From positions 1 through 12,092 of the forward strand of contig PKWD01000369.1 in the NCBI GenBank assembly GCA_003131945.1: a DNA stretch of 12,092 nt, written 5' to 3'. This stretch comes from Acidimicrobiaceae bacterium (GTDB taxonomy: Bacteria; Actinomycetota; Acidimicrobiia; Acidimicrobiales; UBA8190). The notes under the pieces are model-generated. The model saw nothing but the letters and a program-made list of their open reading frames with translations, had not been told where the DNA came from and made no database searches. The position numbers were made by a program, and so were the translations under genes. Numbering within the stretch: the stretch's first letter is position 1; the number at the start of each line of letters is the position of its first letter. Shown here piece by piece: positions 1-6,638 of this stretch.

Positions 1-59
1 CGCTGGTAGGTGGCGGCGCAGAAGCCGGCGAGGTCGCCCACGACGCCGCCGCCCAGCGC
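1..59 (-). other. AroB (3-dehydroquinate synthase)-like segment joined in frame to the FAD oxidase
   Basis: Read on the minus strand, the last 19 complete codons give ALGGGVVGDLAGFCAATYQ. This is the nicotinamide-binding glycine-rich motif that is nearly invariant in 3-dehydroquinate synthase (E. coli AroB has ALGGGVVGDL followed by TGFAAASYQRG). The preceding codons are typical FAD-linked oxidase, where GLxLGGG is normally followed by a stretch resembling VGVLGRxYGLT. The two families share ALGGGV, encoded at 42-59, so the switch falls in a short stretch of shared bases. The simplest reading is an assembly or template-switch chimera at a contig end. A genuine gene fusion would lack part of both proteins. 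Confidence 0.7.
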
Positions 60-641
60 GAGCCCCGCGATGCCGACGCTCGGGCAGCTGCCGCCCGGCA
101 CCAGGACGCCCGCGGCGGCCAGCGCGCTGTAGAGGTCGACGAGGCGCGTGCCGCCCCCGACCGTCGCCGTCGAGCCGGCGACGCTGACGCCGTTCAGCGC
201 GCCGACGTCGACGATCAGGCCGGCGCCCGTCGAGTAGCCGGCGTAGCTGTGGCCTCCGCTCCGGGGGGTGGCGGCCACTCCATGGTCACGGGCGAAGCCG
301 ATGCAGCGCTGGACGTCGGAGGCGTTGGCGCAGTAGGCCACGGCCGCCGGATCGGCCTCGGCGAAACGCAGGTTGTAGACGAGCTTGGCGTTGGCGTAGG
401 AGGAGGACGAGGGCAGGACCAGGGAACCGGCGAGCGACCGGGCCAGGACCGACCAGGCGGCGGGGTCGAGCGCTTCCGTCGTCGACGTCGTCGACGTCGA
501 CGGACGGGTCCGCCCCGGTGCCGTCGTGGGGCTTCCTGGTCCCGCGCAGCCCGTCACCGAGCTGAGGAGGGCGGCTGATGAGGCCGCCCCCAGCGCCAGG
601 GCCGCGTCGTGGAGGAATTGGCGCCGGTCCCTGGTGGTCAC
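1..641 (-). CDS. Tat-exported FAD-linked oxidase lipoprotein, partial (C-terminus beyond window; last residues chimeric)
   Basis: The minus strand is open from a GTG at 641 to the window edge (213 residues). The N-terminus is a twin-arginine signal (RDRRQFLHDAALALG, residues 4-18) leading to a lipobox-like VTGC with Cys32, then a Ser/Thr/Pro linker, so the product is probably an exported lipoprotein. From about residue 98 it reads as the FAD-binding PCMH fold of the berberine-bridge/6-hydroxynicotine-oxidase type. It has RSGGHSYAGYS, whose His131 is the usual 8-alpha-histidyl-FAD site, and GGSCPSVGIAGLALGGG, whose Cys186 sits at the usual second covalent flavin site. These assignments are family knowledge applied to visible motifs. 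The substrate is unknown. From about residue 200 the sequence stops resembling this family (see the separate entry at 1-59). No Shine-Dalgarno sequence is seen before 641, and the frame stays open upstream to another GTG. I chose 641 because it puts the RR motif near the N-terminus. The gene is divergent from the agmatinase. Confidence 0.85.
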   Translation of the reverse strand, partial: MTTRDRRQFLHDAALALGAASSAALLSSVTGCAGPGSPTTAPGRTRPSTSTTSTTEALDPAAWSVLARSLAGSLVLPSSSSYANAKLVYNLRFAEADPAAVAYCANASDVQRCIGFARDHGVAATPRSGGHSYAGYSTGAGLIVDVGALNGVSVAGSTATVGGGTRLVDLYSALAAAGVLVPGGSCPSVGIAGLALGGGVVGDLAGFCAATYQ

Positions 642-931
642 GAGATGATCACGATGGGGAGCGTCATGCGGTTTACCTCGGACGTCCGTGCCCCGCACGG
701 CCGGGTGCAGACATCTGTCAGCATGCCCCAACGTGGTGGCCGACGCCCGACCTCGGCGGGTCGGGTGCGAATCCGTACAGAATGATGGCCGATGAAGGGA
801 CCGACACTGATGAGACCGACACTGATGAGACCGACACTGATGAGACCGACACTGGTGAGACCGACACTGGTGAGACCGACACTGGTGAGACAGACACTGG
901 TGAGACAGACACTGGTGAGACAGAGGCATAC
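642..931. other. Divergent intergenic region with tandem repeats
   Basis: The gap between the divergent oxidase and agmatinase genes must hold promoters for both. I see no convincing -35/-10 pair and no good Shine-Dalgarno sequence for the oxidase. The right half is occupied by the 15-bp tandem array at 800-919. The agmatinase frame stays open leftward through this region to 578, but that extension would run antisense into the oxidase signal peptide and is unlikely to be coding. Confidence 0.6.
800..919. repeat. Eight tandem 15-bp repeats
   Basis: There are eight head-to-tail 15-bp units with no spacers: three copies of ACCGACACTGATGAG, three of ACCGACACTGGTGAG and two of ACAGACACTGGTGAG. 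Variation is ordered along the array (GAT to GGT, then ACC to ACA), the pattern expected from stepwise slippage duplication. In the agmatinase frame they would encode TDTDE three times and TDTGE five times; on the minus strand they read as Val-Ser-Val-Ser-Pro. A ninth, degenerate copy (920 onward) is stretched by two bases and ends at GTGAGACAG, the proposed agmatinase start. The array may therefore have grown from the start-codon region. It probably lies in the 5' leader, but an in-frame ATG at 782 could make it a translated acidic extension. Confidence 0.9.
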
Positions 932-1954
932 GTGAGACAGGGCGCCATGTACGGACCCGACGCCACCTTTGTCGGCGTACCGAGGGCGGACCTCGACGAC
1001 CCGGCCAGCTTCGCCGGCGCGTCGGCGGTCGTCATCGGGGCCCCTTTCGACGGCGGGACGTCACACCGCCCGGGTTGTCGCTTCGGCCCCCAGGCCATTC
1101 GTTTCACCGACTACCTGCCCCACGACGGCCGGCGTCCCCACCTGGCTCTGGGGGTGGATCCCCTCGTCGACCTCGCAGTGGTCGATGTGGGCGACGTGGA
1201 GATGCCTCCGGGAGACACGCAACTGTCGCTCGAGCGACTCGAAAGGGCTGTCGAGTCGGTGGCCCGGTCCGGAGCGGTGCCGATCATCCTCGGTGGCGAC
1301 CACACCATCGCCCTTCCCGACGTCACCGGCGTGGCCCGACATGTCGGGTGGGGCCGGGTGTCGGTGATCCACTTCGACGCCCACGCCGATACCGGTGACA
1401 CACAGTTCGGTTCGTTGCTCGGGCACGGCACGCCCATGCGGCGGCTCATCGAGTCGGGAGCCACCAGGGGCGATCGCTTCCTCCAGATCGGTCTGCGGGG
1501 TTACTGGCCGGGCCCGGAGACCCTGGCATGGATGGACGAGCAGGGGATGCGCAGCTACGAGATGACCGAGATCGTCGCCCGCGGCCTCGACAGCTGCCTC
1601 ACCGAGGCGAGCGCCATCGCCCTCGACGACTGTGACGCCGTGTTCCTCTCGGTCGATGTCGACGTCGTCGATCCGGGATCGGCTCCCGGCACGGGGACAC
1701 CGGAACCCGGTGGGTTGTCGGCCCGGGCGCTGCTCGACGCCGTCCGGCGCCTGGCCATGGAGCTCCCCGTCGCCGGTCTCGACGTGGTGGAGGTGGCACC
1801 GCCCTACGACCATGCCGAGGTCACGGCCTTTCTGGGCAACCGCATCGTCCTCGAAGCCCTCTCGGGCATGGCCTGGCGCCGGCGGCGACTGGCTGGAGAA
1901 TCGTGTCGGTCGCCGGGCGACCCCCTCCTGCAGGGACGACGTCGATCACCCTGA
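932..1954 (+). CDS. Agmatinase / ureohydrolase (arginase family)
   Basis: This 340-residue metal-dependent amidinohydrolase probably cleaves agmatine to putrescine and urea, or acts on a related guanidino compound. The Mn-binding motifs are complete: GGDH (His124), DAHAD (Asp149, His151, Asp153) and DVDVVDP (Asp242, Asp244). Around them are GAPFDGGTSHRPGCRFGP, LGHGTPMRR, GTGTPEPGG and the C-terminal EVAPPYDHAEVTAFLGNR, all typical of actinobacterial agmatinases; about 320-350 residues is normal for the family. I start at the GTG at 932 because AGAGG at 922-926 lies five bases ahead. ATG 947 is also possible, and ATG 782/785 would add an acidic repeat-encoded tail. The catalytic fold is certain; agmatine is the likely but unproven substrate, with guanidinobutyrate an alternative. 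The tail after RRRR (Arg/Ser/Pro-rich) is unremarkable. Confidence 0.9.
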   Translation: MRQGAMYGPDATFVGVPRADLDDPASFAGASAVVIGAPFDGGTSHRPGCRFGPQAIRFTDYLPHDGRRPHLALGVDPLVDLAVVDVGDVEMPPGDTQLSLERLERAVESVARSGAVPIILGGDHTIALPDVTGVARHVGWGRVSVIHFDAHADTGDTQFGSLLGHGTPMRRLIESGATRGDRFLQIGLRGYWPGPETLAWMDEQGMRSYEMTEIVARGLDSCLTEASAIALDDCDAVFLSVDVDVVDPGSAPGTGTPEPGGLSARALLDAVRRLAMELPVAGLDVVEVAPPYDHAEVTAFLGNRIVLEALSGMAWRRRRLAGESCRSPGDPLLQGRRRSP

Positions 1955-1974
1955 GAACTCTCCTTGCCCTAAAC

Positions 1975-1988
1975 TAGAACGCGTTCTA
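1975..1988. promoter_or_regulatory. KstR-like operator (14-bp perfect palindrome)
   Basis: TAGAACGCGTTCTA is a perfect palindrome and fits TNNAACNNGTTNNA, the published consensus of KstR, the TetR-family repressor of cholesterol catabolism in mycobacteria and rhodococci. It ends 10 bases before the ATG of the methyltransferase. It touches TAAACT (1970-1975), a possible -10 element of the TANNNT type, so a bound repressor would cover the promoter and early leader. No Shine-Dalgarno sequence lies between it and the ATG, so the leader is very short. That KstR itself is the regulator is inference; other TetR proteins use similar sites. Confidence 0.65.
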
Positions 1989-1998
1989 TTCTTCGGCC

Positions 1999-2763
1999 AT
2001 GGCCGATCGGGGCGGAGCAACCAGGGTCCCGGGGTACGACCGAATCGGCTCCGTCTACGCCCGACACCGCCGCCCCGATCCCCGGGTGGCCGATCAGATC
2101 TACCGGGCCCTCGGAGAGGCCACCACCGTCGTCAACGTCGGCGCCGGCACCGGGTCCTACGAGCCGGCCGACCGGACCGTGGTGGCTGTGGAGCCGTCGG
2201 CCGTGATGATCGGTCAGCGCCCTCCGGGGTCGGCACCGGCGGTGCGGGCCGTGGCCGAGCGCCTGCCGTTCGCCGACCAGGCCTTCGACGCCGCCATGGC
2301 CCTCTTGACCATCCATCACTGGACCGACACAGCCGCCGGGCTGGTCGAGATGTCGCGGGTCGCGCAGCGACTGGTCGTCTTCACCTTCGACCCCGTCGTC
2401 CACAAGTCGTTCTGGCTCTTGCAGGACTATCTCCCGGAGTCCAACGCGCTGGCGTCCACGAACATCATCGGACCGGAGACCGTGGCCAAGGTGATCGGAG
2501 CCGACCGCATCGAAGTGGTGCCGGTCCCGGCCGACTGCATCGACGGCTTCAATTGGGCCTACTGGCGCCGTCCCCATGCGTATCTCGACCCCGAGGTCCG
2601 CGCCTGCATATCGGGGCTGGCACTGCTCGATGACGAACTGGTGGCCGAGCGCGTGGCACGTCTTGGCGCCGATCTCGACGACGGGACGTGGGCGACGCGC
2701 CACGGGCATCTCCTCGGACTGGACAGCGTCGACGGTGGTTTCCGGCTGGTGGTGCGCCACTGA
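1999..2763 (+). CDS. Class I SAM-dependent methyltransferase
   Basis: This 254-residue cytosolic protein has a Methyltransf_11-type Rossmann core. Motif I is VVNVGAGTGSY at 44-54. Motif II is VAVEP, with acidic Glu65 for the ribose hydroxyls. AERLPFADQAFDAAMAL at 86-102 is the usual post-II/IV segment, followed by TIHHW. The C-terminal half (DYLPESNALAST, FNWAYWRRP) has no motif naming the acceptor, so the substrate is unknown. The ATG at 1999 has no Shine-Dalgarno sequence but follows the KstR-like palindrome, so this gene would be first in the regulated unit. Its TGA overlaps the P450 ATG by one base (TGATG), which implies coupled translation and a joint role, perhaps methylating a P450 product or substrate. 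An agmatinase gene ends 44 bp upstream on the same strand and could be read through. Confidence 0.85.
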   Translation: MADRGGATRVPGYDRIGSVYARHRRPDPRVADQIYRALGEATTVVNVGAGTGSYEPADRTVVAVEPSAVMIGQRPPGSAPAVRAVAERLPFADQAFDAAMALLTIHHWTDTAAGLVEMSRVAQRLVVFTFDPVVHKSFWLLQDYLPESNALASTNIIGPETVAKVIGADRIEVVPVPADCIDGFNWAYWRRPHAYLDPEVRACISGLALLDDELVAERVARLGADLDDGTWATRHGHLLGLDSVDGGFRLVVRH

Positions 2764-4037
2764 TGCGACAGCAAGACATCGACCTCACCGACCTCGACCG
2801 TTTCGTCGGCGGCTTTCCCGACGACGTCTTCACCGTGCTGCGCCGCCAGGCGCCGGTGTGGTGGCATCCACGGACCGGTCATACCCCGGGCGACGTCGGC
2901 TTCTGGGTGGTCAGCAGTCATGCGCACGTTCTCGACGTCGTGGCCGACGCGGCGACGTTCTCGTCGGCCGGAACGCCCGGGGCCGACGGCGGCGGGACGC
3001 TCATCGAAGATCTCCCCTTCGGGTTCGCCGCCGGCGTCCTGCTGAACATGATGGACGACCCTCGCCATCAACGGATCCGGCGCCTGGTGACGCCGGCCGT
3101 GGCTCCGCGCGCCCTGGCCCTCCTGGAGGGTGAGCTACGGGGCCGCACGGCCGTCATCCTCGACGCCGTGGCCGACGAGGGCCGCTGCGACTTCCTCATG
3201 GACGTCGCCGTCGAGCTGCCCCTGCAGGCCACGGCCATGCTCATGGGGGTGCCGAACGAGGACCGCCACGACCTGATGGCGTGGTCGGGTGCCAGCCTCA
3301 CCTACGACGACCGCGAGCTCGGCGGTACGAGCTCGGCCGTACAGGAGGCGTCCGCCGCCATGGCCGCCTACGGATCGGCGTTGCTGGCCGGCAAGAAATC
3401 GAACGGCGGTGACGACATCCTGGCCACGGTGGCCGGCGCTGTCATCGAGGGGGAGGACGGCACGGCGGGGCCATTGTCGGATCTGGAGCTGCTGATGTTC
3501 TTCAATCTCCTCGTCGCCGCCGGGAGCGAGACCACCCGTAATGCGATCGCCCTGGGCATGGCGGCGCTGATCGAGCACCCCGACCAGTGGGACCTGTTGC
3601 AGACGGACCCGTCGCTCATCGCCGGCGCAGTGGAGGAGATCCTGCGATGGTCGAGCCCGACTCTCTACAACCGTCGGACAGCGACGCGCGATGTGGAGGT
3701 GGCCGGACGCCCGATCCGGGCCGGTGACAAGGTCACTCTGTGGTGGGCATCGGCCAACCGCGACGAGGACGTCTTCGACGAGCCGTTCCGGTTCGACATC
3801 CGCCGGGCGCCCAATCCTCACCTGGCCTTCGGCTACCGGAGCCACTTCTGCCTGGGCGCCAACCTGGCCCGCATGGAGATCCGCATCATGCTCGAGGAGA
3901 CGCTCGAGCGCTTCGAGGCCTTCCGGCTCGACGGACCCATCGAACGCTTCCGGACGAATAAGCATGCCGGGGTGAAGCACATGCCGGTGACGTTCAGACG
4001 GCGCCCGGGGTCCACGGGCGCTCCGGGCACGTCCTGA
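2763..4037 (+). CDS. Cytochrome P450, CYP125/CYP142/CYP124-like
   Basis: This is a soluble 424-residue bacterial P450. The I-helix oxygen-activation motif is AGSETT (Glu256, Thr257), the K-helix ExxR is EILR (Glu292-Arg295), and the heme thiolate is Cys363 in FGYRSHFCLGANLARME. The N-terminal DLTDLDRFVGGFPDDVF, the VWWHP segment and the C-terminal KHMPVTF resemble the mycobacterial CYP125/142/124 group, which hydroxylates the terminal side-chain carbon of sterols and branched lipids. A KstR-like site upstream supports that class, but subfamily assignment is inference. One oddity is that the Gly normally four residues before the Cys is Arg359 (codon CGG at 3837-3839, where GGG would give Gly). 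The start is the ATG overlapping the methyltransferase stop. Ferredoxin and reductase partners are not in the window. Confidence 0.92.
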   Translation: MRQQDIDLTDLDRFVGGFPDDVFTVLRRQAPVWWHPRTGHTPGDVGFWVVSSHAHVLDVVADAATFSSAGTPGADGGGTLIEDLPFGFAAGVLLNMMDDPRHQRIRRLVTPAVAPRALALLEGELRGRTAVILDAVADEGRCDFLMDVAVELPLQATAMLMGVPNEDRHDLMAWSGASLTYDDRELGGTSSAVQEASAAMAAYGSALLAGKKSNGGDDILATVAGAVIEGEDGTAGPLSDLELLMFFNLLVAAGSETTRNAIALGMAALIEHPDQWDLLQTDPSLIAGAVEEILRWSSPTLYNRRTATRDVEVAGRPIRAGDKVTLWWASANRDEDVFDEPFRFDIRRAPNPHLAFGYRSHFCLGANLARMEIRIMLEETLERFEAFRLDGPIERFRTNKHAGVKHMPVTFRRRPGSTGAPGTS

Positions 4038-4047
4038 AGACGGCGCG

Positions 4048-4734
4048 TCAGCGCATCCACACCTCTCGGATGCTCCCCGGCTCCTCGCGGGCGTAGGCCG
4101 ACGGTCGTTCCACCCATGTCTCGAGACAGCTGTCGGAGCAGAACAACAGCGTCGCTCCGTTGGCGTCGCGTCGGCGCTCGAAAGCGGTCTCCTCGGTGAG
4201 CGGGATGTGGCACACCGGGTCGGGACTGGCCCCCTGGCCCGGTTGGTGCAGGCCCAGGCGCACGACGCTGAGCGGTTGCTCAAGACCCCGTACGCTCATC
4301 TCATCGGTCGACTCCGTCGTCCCCCAGGACGGAAGATGGGCAACCACCTCGGACAAGGCCAGCACCTCGTGGCCCGCGGCCAGTTCACACAAGCGGGCCG
4401 CCACGTTCACGGCGTGCCCGATGTAGTCGTCGCCCTCGAGGAGGATGACGTGGCCGATGGTGATCCCGCACTTGATGGTCATGGGTTCGGGGGCCGATTC
4501 GGCGGCGAACATCATCTCCAGGGCGGCCGCCACCAGAGGCTTCGATTCCACGCTCACGAGCATCGCCCCGTCGCCCAGCCATTTGGCTATGCGGACCGCC
4601 CGACGCGAACAGATCCCCCGGAGCGTCGACCGAAACACGGCCAGGACGCTCACCGCCCGCTCGTCGCCTTCGGCCTCGGTCAGGGCGGTGAAGCCGGAGA
4701 GGTCGACGAAGGCGAAGGTACGCCGTACTCGCAC
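4048..4734 (-). CDS. Class III adenylyl cyclase domain fused to a YHS-like domain
   Basis: This is a 228-residue protein. Residues 5-160 form a class III nucleotidyl cyclase catalytic domain with all key residues: metal Asp11 (FVDLSGFT) and Asp55 (KWLGDGAM), adenine-selecting Lys51 and Asp103, and transition-state Asn110 and Arg114 (HAVNVAARL). It should therefore make cAMP from ATP, as a homodimer by family rule. Residues 170-211 read PDPVCHIPL...TLLFCSDSCLETW, which matches the YHS/TRASH pattern of three cysteines (175, 199, 203) followed by an aromatic. This domain is usually a metal-binding or sensing module, so metal or redox control of cAMP synthesis is a reasonable inference. There is no membrane segment or HAMP domain. 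The start is GTG at 4734. The gene converges on the P450 with only 10 bp between stops. No cAMP receptor is nearby. Confidence 0.88.
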   Translation of the reverse strand: MRVRRTFAFVDLSGFTALTEAEGDERAVSVLAVFRSTLRGICSRRAVRIAKWLGDGAMLVSVESKPLVAAALEMMFAAESAPEPMTIKCGITIGHVILLEGDDYIGHAVNVAARLCELAAGHEVLALSEVVAHLPSWGTTESTDEMSVRGLEQPLSVVRLGLHQPGQGASPDPVCHIPLTEETAFERRRDANGATLLFCSDSCLETWVERPSAYAREEPGSIREVWMR

Positions 4735-4789
4735 CCGACGATGATCCCACCACTGACGACGACGGGGCGAGATGGGCGGGTGGGGCCGT

Positions 4790-4957
4790 CTATTGGGACT
4801 CGCCCACGCACAGACTCTCGGTGCTGTTCACGTGCTCGTCACCGAGGCGAACCACGTCTTCGCGATCCGACGCCGGCGTGTCGTCGTGGCCGACGGCCGG
4901 TGAGGCCCCGTTCTGGGCACCGGACCGGCATCTCTCGTCCTTGGCCACCGTGGTCAC
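4790..4957 (-). CDS. Small hydrophilic protein, unrecognised
   Basis: This is a 55-residue ORF starting at GTG 4957 (MTTVAKDERCRSGAQNGASP...). The frame continues upstream to ATG 4972 and TTG 4996, but GGGGAGGTG at 4962-4970 sits six bases ahead of the GTG and settles the start. Third codon positions are about 83 percent G or C, like the neighbours. The protein is acidic and polar (a cluster of Asp, Glu and His in the second half), has two Cys and has no membrane segment or signal. I do not recognise a family. It lies 55 bp upstream of the cyclase gene on the same strand, so the two could share a transcript. The strong ribosome site and codon bias argue for a real gene, its length against. 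Confidence 0.5.
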   Translation of the reverse strand: MTTVAKDERCRSGAQNGASPAVGHDDTPASDREDVVRLGDEHVNSTESLCVGESQ

Positions 4958-5195
4958 GGCGCACCTCCCCATCGGCTGGTCGTCGCCCCGTCCCAAGCTA
5001 GGAGGCGGCCATGAACGGGCGGCGACGGCGGTGTGACGATTGTGTGAAACGAGGACCGGGTGCTCCTATTTTCGGGTGGGCCCGGATTCCCCGGCCGACC
5101 GGGTTCCGTCTCCTACAGTTGGACGGACACCCTTCTAGGTGTGACCGACGTCGGACGGTGCCCGGCGCGCCACGCCGTGGCTCGAGGAGGCTTCC
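4958..5195. promoter_or_regulatory. Divergent upstream region of the small ORF and the RDD gene
   Basis: This gap of about 240 bp separates two divergent genes. It includes a less GC-rich stretch near 5040-5075 and two short dyads: ACACC/GGTGT arms around TTCTA (5128-5142) and the palindrome CCGACGTCGG (5145-5154). TACAGT at 5114-5119 could be a -10 element for the RDD gene, but I see no matching -35. The dyads are short enough to be chance in GC-rich DNA. The RDD ribosome site GAGGAGG ends the region. Confidence 0.3.
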
Positions 5196-5972
5196 ATGAC
5201 CCAGGTACCCCCGGCCGGTGGTGAAGGCGCTCCGGACGAGAGCCAGGATCCCCGTCCGCCGGAACCTCCTCCGTTTCCCGGCGGTTATCCACCACCTGCG
5301 GTCCCACCTGTTCCCGTGCCGCCGCCAGCGGCGCCCGGTTCCATGCCTCCTCCGTCCGGCGGGGGATGGCCTGATCCGACGCCCGCTCCCGGAGGGGCCT
5401 TCCCCTACGGCGGGGCCCGGCCCCCGGGAGACAGCGGCTACGTCCCGCCCCCCTACGGTGCCCCCGGATACGGGGCGCCCGGGTACGGCCCTCCGGCCTA
5501 CGGCGTCGGTCCACCGGGGGCCCTGTCATTGGCCGGGTACGGGGCGAGGCTCGGCGGCTGGTTGATCGACTTCGTGATCCTTTTCGTCGTTGGCGCCCTC
5601 GTGCTCCTGCCCTTGCGTCAAATCCACCATGACCATGTGATCGTGAACGGTACGACGACCTCCAGCTACCACATCGGCGGGGTAGGAATCCTGATCTATG
5701 CCGTCATCGTCATCGCCTACGGCGGCCTGCTGTGCGGGTCACCGCGGGGACAGACGGTCGGAATGATGGCGTCCCGCACACGGGCGGTCAGTGGCTCCGA
5801 TGCCAGTGCACCGATCGGTTACCCACGGGCATTCGGTCGAGCCGCCTTCGAGTACCTGATGGCCTTCGTCTTTGCCATCCCGTGGATCGTCGACATGCTC
5901 TTCCCCCTGTGGGACTCGAAGAATCAGACCTTGCACGACAAGGTAGCCAACACGGTGGTCATCAAGGTCTGA
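5196..5972 (+). CDS. RDD-family membrane protein with Pro/Gly/Tyr-rich N-terminal tail
   Basis: This is a 258-residue protein. Residues 1-110 are a low-complexity, proline-rich, probably disordered tail with PYGAPGYGAPGYGPPAYG-like tandem Gly/Tyr/Pro units near 86-103. Residues 112-258 form an RDD domain: GYGARLGGWLID with Arg118 and Asp125 opening helix 1 (about 122-140), helix 2 (about 162-180), the loop RGQTVGMMASRTRAV (like the family GQTxGKxxxxxRVV), helix 3 (about 219-238), then LWDSKNQTLHDKVANTVVI with the conserved late Asp residues. RDD proteins are three-helix membrane proteins of largely unknown function, sometimes linked to ion exchange. Actinobacterial members often carry such tails. 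GAGGAGG at 5184-5190 lies five bases before the ATG. The next gene starts 54 bp downstream. Confidence 0.88.
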   Translation: MTQVPPAGGEGAPDESQDPRPPEPPPFPGGYPPPAVPPVPVPPPAAPGSMPPPSGGGWPDPTPAPGGAFPYGGARPPGDSGYVPPPYGAPGYGAPGYGPPAYGVGPPGALSLAGYGARLGGWLIDFVILFVVGALVLLPLRQIHHDHVIVNGTTTSSYHIGGVGILIYAVIVIAYGGLLCGSPRGQTVGMMASRTRAVSGSDASAPIGYPRAFGRAAFEYLMAFVFAIPWIVDMLFPLWDSKNQTLHDKVANTVVIKV

Positions 5973-6026
5973 CCCCGAACCCCGGGCGCCTCGAACGGCC
6001 ACGAGAACAGAGGCGGTGAGGATTCT

Positions 6027-6638
6027 GTGACCACCGGAGACGGCCGCTGCTCCTGGGCCGACACGAGCGAGCCGATGCGCGCCTACCACGACGACGAGTG
6101 GGGCGCCCCCATGCGCGACGAGTCGCAGCTTTTCGAGCGGATGACCCTCGAAGGGGCGCAGGCCGGGTTGAGTTGGTCTCTCATTCTGGCCAAACGCGAC
6201 GGCTACCGCCGCGCCTTCGCCGGGTTCGATGCCGCCGCCGTGGCACTGTTCGACGATAGCGATGTCGCGCGTCTGCTCCAGGACGCGGGGATCGTGCGCA
6301 ACCGGGCCAAGATCCAGTCCACGGTGTCGAATGCTCGTGTGATCGAAGCCCTGCACGAGGCGGGCGACACCCTGACCGAGATTCTCTGGTCGTTCGTCGA
6401 CGACGTGACGGTGCAGAATTCGTGGTCCACGCTCACCGACCTGCCGGCGTCCACTGATGTCTCGAAGGCCATGAGCCTGCGGTTGCGCCATCTCGGCTTC
6501 CGCTTCCTGGGCCCCACCACCTGTTACGCCACCATGCAGGCCGCGGGGCTGGTCAACGACCATGTCGTGACCTGCCCCCGGTGGCGTGAGCTCGGGGGAG
6601 TCACCAGGAGGAGTCGAGCGGTAAGGTCGGAGCCGTGA
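6027..6638 (+). CDS. tag: DNA-3-methyladenine glycosylase I
   Basis: This 203-residue base-excision repair enzyme removes 3-methyladenine from alkylated DNA. Family signatures are RCSW (7-10), YHDDEWG (20-26) and LEGAQAGLSW (41-50). The catalytic acid equivalent to E. coli Glu38 is Glu42. The four zinc ligands are all present: Cys8, His21, His179 and Cys183 (NDHVVTCPRW). Length is close to the usual 185-200 residues, with a basic C-terminal tail (RRSRAVRSEP). The start is GTG 6027, with GAGGA about five bases ahead. Its TGA overlaps the GTG of the next small ORF by four bases (GTGA). Nothing here shows adaptive-response control. Confidence 0.95.
   Translation: MTTGDGRCSWADTSEPMRAYHDDEWGAPMRDESQLFERMTLEGAQAGLSWSLILAKRDGYRRAFAGFDAAAVALFDDSDVARLLQDAGIVRNRAKIQSTVSNARVIEALHEAGDTLTEILWSFVDDVTVQNSWSTLTDLPASTDVSKAMSLRLRHLGFRFLGPTTCYATMQAAGLVNDHVVTCPRWRELGGVTRRSRAVRSEP

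Noticed and set aside
800..919. CRISPR-like array
   Set aside because: Units are contiguous 15-mers without spacers and there are no cas genes nearby.
578..931. Upstream extension of the agmatinase frame to ATG 578, giving 458 residues
   Set aside because: It would overlap the oxidase signal peptide region in antisense and contain low-complexity sequence. Family members start near MYGPDATF, and AGAGG fits GTG 932.
718..1107. Minus-strand ORF with a Val-Ser-Val-Ser-Pro repeat
   Set aside because: It is the mirror of the 15-bp repeat plus antisense to agmatinase, with no ribosome site or family resemblance.
4038..4047. Intrinsic terminator between the convergent P450 and cyclase genes
   Set aside because: Only a short GACG/CGTC dyad and no T-run in the 10-bp gap.
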